Part shown: piece after piece, positions 1-8,255 of the stretch
How the letters are laid out: each line of letters opens with the position of its first letter
How positions within the stretch are numbered: position 1 is the first letter of the stretch
Origin: Acanthamoeba lenticulata
Taxonomy: Eukaryota; Discosea; Longamoebia; Acanthamoebidae
Length of the DNA: 22,135 nucleotides
Direction: 5' to 3'
Assembly: GCA_002179805.1 (NCBI GenBank)
Contig: NAVB01001776.1
Span: forward strand, 1 to 22,135
Notes under the pieces: model-generated
What the model saw: only the letters and a program-made list of their open reading frames with translations
The model's database searches: none
What the model was told of the DNA's origin: nothing
Translations under genes and position numbers: made by a program

Positions 1-12
1 TTATTTTTGTAG

Positions 13-336
13 CGACATATGCAAGAGGACTGGGAGGCTGAACGCGCGTTTCAAAGGCAGGAGGCCTCCAAGGCACTCATGCGCAAGTGGCTGCCACCGG
101 GTTTGGAGCCGCGAGCACCGACCGCCCCCTCCGTTGAAGCTTCCTACTCGACCGGGAGCGTCCTCTCGCCTGCCTTCCTCAAACCGCCCGTTCCGGGTGT
201 GGCGTCGCTGGTCGACCAGTGCGTGGCCTTCATCGCTTCCGACTTTGAGTTCTGCCTGCAAGCCAAGCAGGTCCTGCCAGACCACCTCTACAACCGCGTC
301 CTCCGGCACACGTTCACTTCACCTGTGTGGTTATAA
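13..336 (+). CDS. 3' terminal exon of an unrecognised protein (partial)
   Basis: The window opens with a pyrimidine-rich stretch ending in TAG at base 12, which looks like a splice acceptor, so this is probably the last exon of a gene that starts outside. The frame runs about 107 codons to TAA at 334-336. The in-frame ATG at 19 could instead be a start. The product has a charged helical start (QEDWEAERAFQRQEASKAL), a Pro/Ser-rich linker, then a helix-like segment (SLVDQCVAFIASDFEFCLQ). That segment resembles the short helical N-terminal regions of some amoebal repeat proteins, but I do not recognise the family. It converges on the next gene with only about 80 bp between the stops. GC-rich third codon positions support coding. 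Confidence 0.5.
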   Translation, partial: RHMQEDWEAERAFQRQEASKALMRKWLPPGLEPRAPTAPSVEASYSTGSVLSPAFLKPPVPGVASLVDQCVAFIASDFEFCLQAKQVLPDHLYNRVLRHTFTSPVWL

Positions 337-387
337 GAATGCTATTTTTATTCGTAGAAAAGATGTACAGATCTTGTATTGGTGTAA

Positions 388-406
388 AGAAGAAGAAGAA
401 GAAGAA
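388..406. repeat. (GAA)n microsatellite
   Basis: A short run of about six GAA units lies in the gap between two convergent genes, probably in 3' untranslated sequence. It has no evident function. Confidence 0.8.
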
Positions 407-414
407 AGTGGTCC

Positions 415-1206
415 TTAGAAGAAGGCAAAGAGGGGCGAGGTCAGGGTCGAGGCAGCCGAGCCGTTGCCATCACCGTTGCCACCGTCATCGGCACCAGCCG
501 GCTCGACGCTGTAGAGGGCATCGTAGGCCAGGTTGATGTCGGCCTTGGTGGTCACGGTGACATCGACAGCGGCGGAATCGGCAGTGGCCATGATGGTGAC
601 CGGGCTCGACGCCTGCGTGGCCGTGGCGTAGGTGATGGCCGCGCCGTCGGTGAGGCGCAGGACGGACGAGTCGAGCGAGCCAGTGCGGCCGGGCGTGGCG
701 ATGCGGGTGCGGAGAGCGATGGTGTTGTTGGTGTTGCTCTCCGTGGGCCAGCCCTGGATCTGGTAGGTGATGTACATCATGTCCGGAGCGACGCTGACGT
801 TCTGGCCGTTGAACAGGATGGAGCCGTCTTGCGTGAAGAGGAAGAAGTTGGCAACGAGCGTGAAGCGCGAGGTCGAGTTGTTGCCAGACACCCACGCGCC
901 GCTGGCAGTCAGGCTCACGGAGGTGGCGTTGACGCCCTGGATGTTGTTGCTGACGCTCGCGCCGGCCGTGAAGGTCTGGTTGTCAAAGCTGTTGGCCGCG
1001 TTCACCACCTTGCCGGACGGGTTGATCTCTTCAACGGACCGGTAGGTGTGGGTGAAGACGCGGTTGGAGTCGGTCTCCCAGATGAGGACGGTGCCGTTTT
1101 GCGGGTTGACCCGGATGCTGAGCTGGCCTGTGGATTGCGAGACGCTCTGTGCCGCGGCCAGGGCGACGAACAAAAGAACGAAAACGGAAAGGGTAGACTT
1201 CATCAT
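415..1206 (-). CDS. Secreted, probably N-glycosylated protein, 263 aa
   Basis: A single uninterrupted frame starts at ATG 1206-1204 and ends at TAA 417-415. Residues 1-20 form a clear signal peptide (MMKSTLSVFVLLFVALAAAQ) with an AxA cleavage site. The mature part is rich in Ser, Thr, Asn and Val with alternating beta-strand-like patterns and no cysteine. It carries many N-glycosylation sequons (NGT, NQT, NATS, NNST, NVS, NNT, NGS). The C-terminus has an Asp/Gly-rich linker and ends in a weakly hydrophobic tail (PLFAFF), too short to call a GPI signal with confidence. I do not recognise the family. It is probably exported through the ER and could be a surface or cyst-wall protein, but that is inference. 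It is followed upstream, on the same strand, by another secreted-protein gene. Confidence 0.8.
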   Translation of the reverse strand: MMKSTLSVFVLLFVALAAAQSVSQSTGQLSIRVNPQNGTVLIWETDSNRVFTHTYRSVEEINPSGKVVNAANSFDNQTFTAGASVSNNIQGVNATSVSLTASGAWVSGNNSTSRFTLVANFFLFTQDGSILFNGQNVSVAPDMMYITYQIQGWPTESNTNNTIALRTRIATPGRTGSLDSSVLRLTDGAAITYATATQASSPVTIMATADSAAVDVTVTTKADINLAYDALYSVEPAGADDGGNGDGNGSAASTLTSPLFAFF

Positions 1207-1799
1207 CTTGGTGGTGGTGCTGGAGGATCAGTGTCCGGACAAGACTGGTGGCTGGGTGGTTGAGGAGGATCAGTTCAGTGCTGCTCCGAGACTGAAGGAC
1301 TTGAGGTGAGTGATGTGAATGGCGTGCGGCAGCCTTTTGTACTTGCTCGACCGAACCGCAACTTCTGCCACAGACCGCTCAAAATGCGGTTTACCCGAAT
1401 TTCCCACTAAAAAACGCGCTTCACATTGGCCAAGCAGACGCCCGAACAAGCGAAGCCAGAGGAATCTCTACTGAAGTAAGCACGAGAGAGTGGGCGTTCA
1501 CTAGGGCACATGACGATCGGGGATAAGCTACTGATGAACTTGACCTCCAAAGTTCCCGAGGAGATGCAAGATGTGTGAAATGTTTATTGGCCAAAAAGAG
1601 TACTCTAAGATTATGAAGAGCCCAATCAGAAAAAAGGGAGCATAGCTAGTTGAAGGGGCAGGGAAGGTGATGATGAAGAAGAGGAAGAAGGCCGGGTGCG
1701 TGACGAAGAAAAGAGGGTAGATGGTCGTGATCCGTTTTCTGCTTGGCGTGACCCGGTCTGTCTTGTCGACGCGTTGGGGCCGATGGTGGCATTGCTCGC
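1207..1799. other. Intergenic region between two same-strand secreted-protein genes
   Basis: It holds the 5' flank of the 415-1206 gene and the 3' flank of the 1800-2743 gene. A short direct repeat, GGAGGATCAGT, occurs near 1218 and 1264 just upstream of the start codon. On the minus strand an AATAAA-like polyadenylation motif occurs near 1580, far downstream of the upstream gene's stop. No convincing gene was seen. Confidence 0.6.
1333..1341 (-). promoter_or_regulatory. TATA-like element of the secreted protein gene (weak)
   Basis: On the minus strand this reads TACAAAAGG, about 127 bp upstream of the ATG at 1206. It is a one-mismatch TATA box in a position similar to the better TATA box of the neighbouring secreted-protein gene. 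There is no transcript evidence. Confidence 0.3.
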
Positions 1800-2743
1800 C
1801 TACACCGTCTTGGTGGCCACCACACCCGTGGTGGTGCCAGTCGTGCCGGTGGTGGCCGTGGCGCCAACGATGGTCGCCGTGGTGGTGGTCTCGGGAATGG
1901 TGACGGTCTTGGTGGTGGTCTGCGACTGCTCGATGGTCACCGGAGGAGGAGTGACGGGCGGAGGCGTCACGGTGAAGGCGGGCGGCTGGACAGGGGACGG
2001 CGTCACGGTGAAGGCGGCGCCCTGGACAGGCGGCGGGGTGACCGTGAGCGGCGGGACGGAGATGGCCGGGACCTCAACGGTCATGGCGGCGCCCTGGAGT
2101 GGGACCGGGGTCATCACGATGTCCTCGATGGTGACCGCGGGCGGCTGGACGGTGATGGGCGCGAGGCTCACGGCCGGCGGGAAGATGGTGAAGGCGGGGA
2201 TCTGGATGACGATCGGCGGCACGGACACGGCCGGAAGGTTCACGGTCAGCGGCGGCACAGCGATCGGCGTGAAGGTTACTTGCATGCTCGCGCCCTACAA
2301 GAGCACTATAGAGTGAGCAATTAAGCGAAAGGCGAAGAAGGATAAGAGAGACGCACCTGGAGAGGAGCGGGAGTCACGACGATGGCGGAGGGCTGCACGG
2401 GCGGCGGCTGGACGGTGAGCGGAGGAGGCTGCACGGGAGGCGGCTGGATGCTCAGCGGCGGAATGTTGACCAGGCCAGGTTGCACGCGGAGGGCCGGCGG
2501 CTGCACAGGAGGCGGCTGAACAACGATCTTGCCAGGGATAACCTCGGCACTCTGTGACCATCAGGAAGGTTAGTGAACAGCGAGGGGAAATTGCCCAATT
2601 GGGCATCTTGAGCATTGTGGTTATCGTACGAGGGCAGCGGTGGCGCCAGTGACCGTCTTGGTCACGTCGGCGGCGAGGGTCGCGTTTTGGGCCGAGGCCA
2701 CAGCCAGAAGGCACAACGCAAAGAGGGCGAACAGCAGCTTCAT
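1800..2743 (-). CDS. Secreted Pro/Val-rich repeat protein, 3 exons, 267 aa
   Basis: Exons are 2743-2630, 2551-2357 and 2294-1800; the 78-nt and 62-nt introns are GT-AG and phase 0. Exon 1 is a signal peptide (MKLLFALFALCLLAVASAQ, residues 1-19) plus the start of the mature protein. The rest is an almost continuous run of short units such as QPPPVQPPPLTVQP, alternating Pro pairs with beta-branched residues. The tail (about residues 230-267) is Thr-rich. Three copies of a QGA(S/A)(M/F) joint divide it into modules (PLQGASM, PLQGAAM, PVQGAAF), and the exon 2/3 junction falls exactly inside one of them, which supports the splice. There is no cysteine and almost no charge in the repeat. It resembles structural wall or matrix proteins in composition only; I do not recognise a family. 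Extracellular location is inferred from the signal peptide. Confidence 0.82.
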
Positions 2744-3220
2744 TCTTTTAAGGAGGTACTGGGCTTGAGGGCGCTTGATCGCACTGGTTGTTGTTGAGTT
2801 GCTTGCAGCTGATGAGGTTAAGCCACTCAGCGTCCTGCGTTTTATAATGGAGTGACCTGTGGTCATTGGCCCTCACTCATCAGGGCTTGTAGAAAACCGG
2901 CAGAGATCATGAACCCCCCTCTTCCCGGTTTTCCCCCAAATCCAGTCACTACTGGCTCTTGTTCATAAAATGGGCCCCTGAAGTGTTCTCTTCGTCGCTG
3001 TCCTCCTCGACAATGGGCGAATTTTCGTCCCATGATTTATTTTACAGGCTCCTGTAGTGATAGACTTGACATCAAGTGGTCACTAAAGGCCACTTTTGCT
3101 ATTGTACCGTGGATCGCTACCTTCTCGTTATTAGAACAGGAAAAGAACCAACGTTGTTTTTTTCTGTTTTCTTTTTTGAAAAAGAAAAAACGAATAAAAC
3201 AAAAGTTAAAAAAGAGGCAG
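2744..3220. other. Divergent promoter region
   Basis: It separates the minus-strand Pro/Val protein gene from the plus-strand GTPase gene. It contains the TATA box at 2840-2846 and, at about 3150-3215, a T-rich then A-rich tract just before the GTPase start. That tract could be leader sequence or an intron ending in the CAG before the ATG at 3221. No other gene was seen. Confidence 0.5.
2840..2846 (-). promoter_or_regulatory. TATA box of the Pro/Val-rich protein gene
   Basis: Minus-strand TATAAAA lies about 97 bp upstream of the ATG at 2743, a sensible position if the 5' leader is about 70 nt. It is the cleanest TATA match seen in the window and suggests a strong or regulated promoter. Confidence 0.55.
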
Positions 3221-4492
3221 ATGAGACCTACCCCTACCGTGATGTACAGGCCGCTGTGTTCGCGGACGGCGTCACCTTTGGCATGCGTGCTGTCGCGCGC
3301 TCGTGGCGGAACTGCAAGCTCTTCCGCGACGACCTTTACTTCCCCAGTGACGCGAGGGGCTTACACAAGATGGGGGTCTACATCGAGCAACAAGGCGCCC
3401 GTTGCTTCCCGCCGAACATCCCCTAGCACGACCACAACTTCCACGCGCAAGGGAAAGAGATTGGCGAGCGTTTATCAGGTTCTCGCGTCGCGGGACACTT
3501 CGGCCGACGCTGCACCCTCTTCTCTTCCTCCCCTCCCGCCAGCCACCGTTGATTTCGTGCAGTCGATCACGGAAGACGATCGCAAGGCGGCCCTTAAGTA
3601 CTTTTCCAAGCATGCCGCCTTCCTCCTCTCCAGCGTCGACGTCGCAAGTCTCCCACCGGAAGATCAGCCCGAGGTACGCGCACTCCACTACACGCACAGT
3701 CTGCCGCGCATCCACTTGAACATGCCGCTCACCTTGGTTCCAGTTCGCCTTCGTAGGGCGGTCGAACGTGGGCAAGTCATCTTTGCTCAACGCCATTCTG
3801 GGCAAGCGCCTCGCTCGCACGTCCAACACGCCAGTATGCCCGTCCTGCCTGTGCACAACAATACCTGGTGGCCACGCCCTCTCTGATCTCCCTTTGGATG
3901 TGCAGGGACGCACACAAACCATCAACTACTACCAAGCCGGCGAGGGGATCAAGTTGGTTGACCTGCCTGGTACACCGCGAACACACAGCACACTGAGTTG
4001 AATGACAATAGCTCTCGTCCTCTCTCCCTCACTGACTACGCGTGCAGGATACGGCTACGCGAAGGCGCCCGTGAGTGTTGTGAGGGAATGGCAGCAGTTT
4101 GTGAATGACTATCTCACGGCGCGCAAGTCGTACGTCTTCTTGATCACCTTCTTTTCCTCTTTCCCGGGTCGGTTGCTCATGGCGGTTGCTGATGGTGGTG
4201 CTGCACCAGACTGCTTGGCACGTTCGTTTTGGTCGACTCACGACGAGGCATCACGAGCAAGGACATGGAAGTGATTAACATGCTCAACGCGCACGGACTG
4301 GTGCATCAAATCGTGCTCACTAAGGCCGACAAGCTATCGCGAAAGGAGATCTTTGAGGTTCTGGCCCGAACAAAGGACCAGCTCGCTCGCTCTCCCTTCT
4401 GCTCCTCCATCTACTACATCACCAGCAAGGATGGATTGGGCGTGAGTGAGCTCCGTGTCGCTCTCCTTCGGGCAGTGGCCAAAGCAAGCTGA
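3221..4492 (+). CDS. EngB/YihA-type ribosome-assembly GTPase, probably mitochondrial, 5 exons
   Basis: Exons 3221-3673, 3744-3833, 3906-3969, 4048-4126 and 4210-4492 give about 322 aa; introns are 70-83 nt. The joined protein shows the EngB signature in order: P-loop GRSNVGKSS (156-164), TPGRTQTIN switch I (180-188), DLPG (200-203) followed by YGYAKAP, and TKAD (266-269). It ends with a TSKDGLG base-contact region. Three introns split exactly these motifs, and only the spliced form restores them. Bacterial EngB binds GTP and helps large ribosomal subunit assembly. Here about 150 extra N-terminal residues rich in Arg, Ser and Thr suggest a mitochondrial presequence, so a mitoribosome role is inferred. 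The start (ATG 3221 or 3242) is uncertain, because another frame is also coding-like at 3221-3426. Confidence 0.9.
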
Positions 4493-4589
4493 ATTCGATT
4501 CATATTAAATTTAGATTCACATCAGAAGAAAATGTGGCCGCAATTGAGGATTGAATGGTTTTTGTTTCTGTTCAAGAAGGAAGAAACAT

Positions 4590-5265
4590 TTAGGAGGACT
4601 CGAAGCTCTCAACGAGCTCGGGCACATCATCATCACCCTGCGGAGACAAATGGCGTGAGATTGGAATAAATTGAGCGCTACAAACGATGCGGAGTGTAAA
4701 ATTACCTTCTTGGCAGCCGCAGCGGCGGCGGCCTGGCCGAGAGCAGTGCTCTGGAGGAGGGACGGGAGGATGTCCTGGATGGTCTTGTTCTCAGCACGGC
4801 CGCTGACGACGTACATAGTGGCGCCGCTGCCGACGTGGAACTTGGGGTTGTTGAAGTGAATGACAGTGCCGTCATCCTTGTAGAGGTTCACCTCCTCAAT
4901 ACCTGCGCGGCGCAAGTACCGATGAGAGCGCCGCAAGGGATACAAGAGGACAATCAAGCGTTAATTACCCTGCATGGGCTGGCAGCCGAGCTTCTGAAGC
5001 TGGCTCTGCAGCTTCTTGTCGTCGGTCTGAGCGGTCTTCTTCCTACACGGCAACAAATGCGCATACTGCATTTTAACATCGCAAATCGCTTCGGCTTATG
5101 CGAGCGCTCGCGTAGTCGCGAATTGATATTGTAAAGCTAGGGGTAATACTGCGGACGGAGAGTGGCGTTTAACAATTACCTGGGAGCCTTGTGCTTCCTC
5201 CTGGGGGTACCCTTACCACCGATCCGGACTCCCTGCTGGAGCTGAGCGAGCTTCTGAGCGTTCAT
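4590..5265 (-). CDS. BTF3: Nascent polypeptide-associated complex subunit beta (BTF3/NAC-beta), 4 exons
   Basis: Exons 5265-5180, 5042-4969, 4902-4706 and 4637-4590 give 134 aa; introns are 137, 66 and 68 nt and all junctions keep phase. The N-terminus MNAQKLAQLQQGVRIGGKGT is followed by the basic ribosome-binding stretch RRKHKAPRKK. Then come TDDKKLQSQLQKLG and the NAC domain (IEEVNLYKDDGTVIHFNNPK, residues 55-74, then SGRAENKTIQDILPSLL). The acidic tail is GDDDVPELVESFESS. All of these are hallmarks of NAC-beta, which pairs with NAC-alpha at the ribosome exit tunnel and shields nascent chains. Family members are usually 150-165 aa, so this one is slightly short between the NAC domain and the tail, where it has an Ala run. 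It converges with the GTPase gene (stops about 100 bp apart). Confidence 0.95.
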
Positions 5266-5446
5266 GCTGGCGCGAATTGATTGGAAACGAAGGCCGGGGG
5301 CTTCGCAAGGGGGGGAAGAGGAAGAAAAGAAAAGGTACGGTGCTAGGCCAGCAGCACCCAAATACGCGACAGATTCTCCGCTCTCTTCCCCCCTTTTTTC
5401 CGCCCTTTAACTGGGATTGCATTTCCCTACAAGCCTGCCACCTTAA

Positions 5447-6201
5447 ATGAGCTCTTTGCTGTTTTTGTGGAGTCGCTTCCTTTTTTTGTCGAAGCATGCT
5501 CAGTTTATGGACATTCTTACCAAAAGGCTTCACGCTATCGAACAAAGAGCCTTGCGCTCCCCGGATGCCTCACGCATCACAAATAGCTGTTTTGAGGGAC
5601 ATCTTTTCGAACAACTGTGCTCGGTCGATTTAGCCAGTCAGGTCGGCAGCAGTTGACGGCAGGGCCACCGGCTCCAACGAAGCATTTCCGCCCACGCTGG
5701 ATCAGTATAACGTCACAGAGTTCAAACGTTCAGCCCAGAAGCTATGCACAAGCTACCTCCCCCACTCGAGCTTCCACTGAACCTGGACGACACCGATTCT
5801 GGCCGTGTCATGTCCCCACGCCCAAGTACCTGCTGCGTAATCCCTCCCTGTTGGCACGTGTGTCTGAGACTATGTTACTGCAGAACGAACTTGGGACTTG
5901 GCGTGCCGGCCGTCATCTTTATCTTTTACCTCCGCAGTAAGCGCTGAGGCACGTGAGCTCCTTCACCTTGCACGGTGGCTTGGACAAATTTGACCGTGGA
6001 AGGTCACAGATCCTAGCACAACTGAGTCCCGCAGAGACGCAGCGACAGGCAGTGATCTTTGAACTCATCGCCACAGAGGAAAACTACAACAAAGACCTTG
6101 ACAAGTCTTAAGCAGGTGTGCTTAGCGCCCTAAGTGGTGATTGTGCTGCTCTCACCGGGTGAGTGCATATTTTTGATCAGGTCTTCTTGACCCCAATCCG
6201 C
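5447..6201 (+). pseudogene. Fragmentary RhoGEF (DH domain)-like coding region
   Basis: Several plus-strand stretches look coding but cannot be joined cleanly. At 5941-6108 the frame reads ILAQLSPAETQRQAVIFE then LIATEENYNKDLDK, the typical start of a Dbl-homology domain (VIxELIxTEExYxxDL). It stops at TAA 6109-6111. At 6172-6201 the same frame reads FDQVFLTPIRQ, the next piece of a DH domain. However, the GT at 6105 and the AG at 6180 are not phase-compatible, and the rest of the domain is missing. Upstream, 5447-5653 (MDILTKRLHAIEQRALRSP) and 5661-5777 (PTLDQYNVTEFKRSAQKL) also look protein-like in different frames. It may be a decayed RhoGEF gene, or one with errors or unusual splicing. RhoGEFs activate Rho GTPases in cytoskeletal signalling. 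Confidence 0.45.
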
Positions 6202-6218
6202 CAACAGCAGCAGCTGAG

Positions 6219-6749
6219 ATGCAGTACCAGATGGAGGACAACAAGTATCTGCGGCTCCAGCTGCAGGTGCTGAATGAACGCGCAGAGATGCATCAGCAAC
6301 TACTGAAGCTCTACGGCCAACAACTGGACGTCATGCTCGCTTCGAACTCACGAATGTCCCCATCGATGGCAGAGGCGCTGAACATGCTCAGCGCGGCGTC
6401 CAGCTTCAGTGCTACCTCTTCGCCCTACTAACCACAACCGCGGTCTCCCATGCACGCTGTTGACTTCCACCAGCGCTCATCTACGCTCTCGTCCTCTCTT
6501 CCGTCATCTCCCTACTCAGCTTCCCCGCGGTCGACCTCCTTTGAACAGCGCAACGCAGTTCCGGCGGAGGCAACCAACAGCTTTGGCGTGTCTCCACACC
6601 GGTCGCAATCGACGGGGCCTCGAAGGCGGAGCACGTCGTCACTCCAACGGTCAAAACCAAGACGCACGTTACGTAGCTTGCCAAGCGAAGCGGATGAGTC
6701 GTTGGGGCAAGCGCGGCAACCTGCACCAGGTGTGGAGAACGCCTCATGA
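6219..6749 (+). CDS. Gln-rich coiled-coil / Ser-Arg-rich protein, 2 exons, 139 aa (or C-terminal part of a larger gene)
   Basis: One frame spans the region but has a TAA at 6429. An intron at 6409-6519 (111 nt, a CTAAC branch-like motif, a long pyrimidine tract before CTCAG) removes it and keeps phase, giving exons 6219-6408 and 6520-6749. The product starts with an amphipathic coiled-coil-like helix (YLRLQLQVLNERAEMHQQLL, about residues 10-29). It continues with a Met/Ser-rich linker and ends in a Ser/Arg-rich disordered tail (PRRRSTSSLQRSKPRR) suited to phosphorylation. I do not recognise a family. It may be the C-terminal end of the damaged RhoGEF-like gene just upstream. An AATAAA at 6774 soon after the stop supports a real 3' end here. 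Confidence 0.5.
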
Positions 6750-7247
6750 GAAACGTGGTCCCACTTCACATAAAATAAAATGTGTGCTTCAACGCAACGT
6801 GCCCTGCCCGGCCTGGGCCTGGATAGAGCTGCCGAGCAACGCATCTTGCTTCTCAATAGGGTATAATTCGGGACCAGCCAACCAATTCAAACCTTGTCTT
6901 GTCTGTTCTGGGCTTTGTTCCACCCGGCCAACGTGCTGGCTCCCACCAGGCCTATCGTCCTTGTTCCTGGACAAAGGCCCCGACGCACCTGTAATGGCAA
7001 GGTTCTAGACAAGAAAAGGAAATTACGCCACTGGCAACCTTTCTTACGACGCCGCTTGGTAACTCAGAAAAAAGTAAAAACTCTTGGCCTGCGTCCACAC
7101 GTGGGTGGCCAGATCAGATTGCAGCTCTCTTTTGTTACACCGCAATAGGCAGCGAGCCAAGCACGCCTCTGTGTGCGCCCTTGTCACCCTTCCCCTTGCA
7201 AGACAGGTCCTGACCAGTTTCTTCAGACACCTTCTTCTGCTCACACA
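6750..7247. other. Intergenic region upstream of the GATA-factor gene
   Basis: Apart from the poly(A) signal at its left end, I see no supportable gene. Short frames on both strands lack family features, and their codon use is unlike that of the neighbours. The right end (about 7180-7247) is pyrimidine-rich and probably the GATA gene leader. Confidence 0.5.
6774..6779 (+). promoter_or_regulatory. Candidate polyadenylation signal AATAAA
   Basis: AATAAA lies 25 nt after the TGA at 6747-6749, as expected for the 3' end of the Ser/Arg-rich protein gene. Confidence 0.45.
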
Positions 7248-7956
7248 ATGTATAGTCAGCACCCTTTGCACCAGGTATGTTCAATAATTCACAAGAAAGA
7301 GGTCAAACGTTGCTTCTGGTGCTAACCTTGTTGACTGCTTGTATTGTAGGCAAGAGACGCTTCGTTCTACCTGTATGTTGCATGCGAGAGGGCGATGGTA
7401 GACCAGACTCTGAGCGAAAACGACGTCGCCTTGCTGCAGCAAAGACTGCAACACCTTTTGGACGCCTTCGGCGCAAGCTTCTTCTCCCCTCCTCGCCATT
7501 CAATCGACATGCTACAACCATCGTTTGATAGCGCCTCAACGACGACTAGTTCTCCCTCAAGTCCAAGCCCGCCCCCAGCAGCGATCGAGACTAAGACTTC
7601 TCTTTTACAGGTGTGTGAGACACACACCGGCTCGGGCAAGCGCAAGCTCGTTCAAGACGATCACTTCATACCCCACCAGTGCGCCAGATGCTCTCGGAGC
7701 AACACTTCTCAATGGCGTAAGGACTCCTCCGGCCGTCGGTACGCACAGTCCCCCATCCTTTAGCGCGAGCCTATCAACGTGATATTCACCGCTCTTGTGC
7801 AGGCTCTGCAATGCGTGTGGTATGCGGGCCCGGCGTCAACGGGAGCGCGAGAACCGTACTCAAGCTACACAGTCCCCTGGCCCTTCCCTGGCGACCCAGA
7901 GTTGCGCAAGCACAGAGCCACGCAGATCGTCCATTTACATGCTGCTGAACGCATGA
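7248..7956 (+). CDS. GATA-type zinc-finger protein, 3 exons, 189 aa
   Basis: Exons 7248-7274, 7350-7738 and 7803-7956 (introns 75 and 64 nt) keep phase. Exon 1 encodes only MYSQHPLHQ. Intron 1 has a strong GTATGT donor, a CTAAC branch-like motif and a TTGTAG acceptor. The finger is split by intron 2 and restored by splicing: CARC (residues 120-123), 17 residues including SNTSQWRKD, then LCNACGMRARR, so C-x2-C-x17-C-x2-C with Cys at 120, 123, 141 and 144. A basic tail RARRQRERENR follows, as in DNA-binding GATA factors. The N-terminal half has a short leucine-rich helix (VALLQQRLQHLLDAF) and a Ser/Pro-rich linker. A CTTTTACAG inside exon 2 (about 7603-7611) could act as an alternative acceptor. 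It is a likely nuclear transcription factor, short for the family. Confidence 0.88.
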
Positions 7957-8255
7957 GCTAAGTTGGCCCAGAGCCCAGCGCCACGCTTGGAATGTACATA
8001 CTATTGGGCCCTAAAACAGAAACTTGCACATGAGTTCTTCTTGGGCACGTCTTATTCGGCGACAAGCCAATACAGACATAGACCAGATTTGAGGTAACGC
8101 TAAGATGGTTCCGCATATGAGCAGAGATGACTCTTGTTTGCCCTACAAAGGTGAAGATAGCCGGCAGGGCGAAGCACGTGCGGCGCTGGTCTCGTTCTTC
8201 GTTCCGAAGTCTCATGGCTTCGTGGTGGTGTACTTTTCACACGCCCGGCGGCAGT
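7957..8255. other. Convergent 3' flanks
   Basis: These 299 bp lie between the stops of the plus-strand GATA gene and the minus-strand HA-domain gene. No gene, repeat or RNA was recognised. Confidence 0.5.

Noticed and set aside
6894..7287. Several 60-85 codon frames on both strands before the GATA gene
   Set aside because: They overlap one another, with no family signatures and no sensible starts; chance frames in a GC-rich genome.
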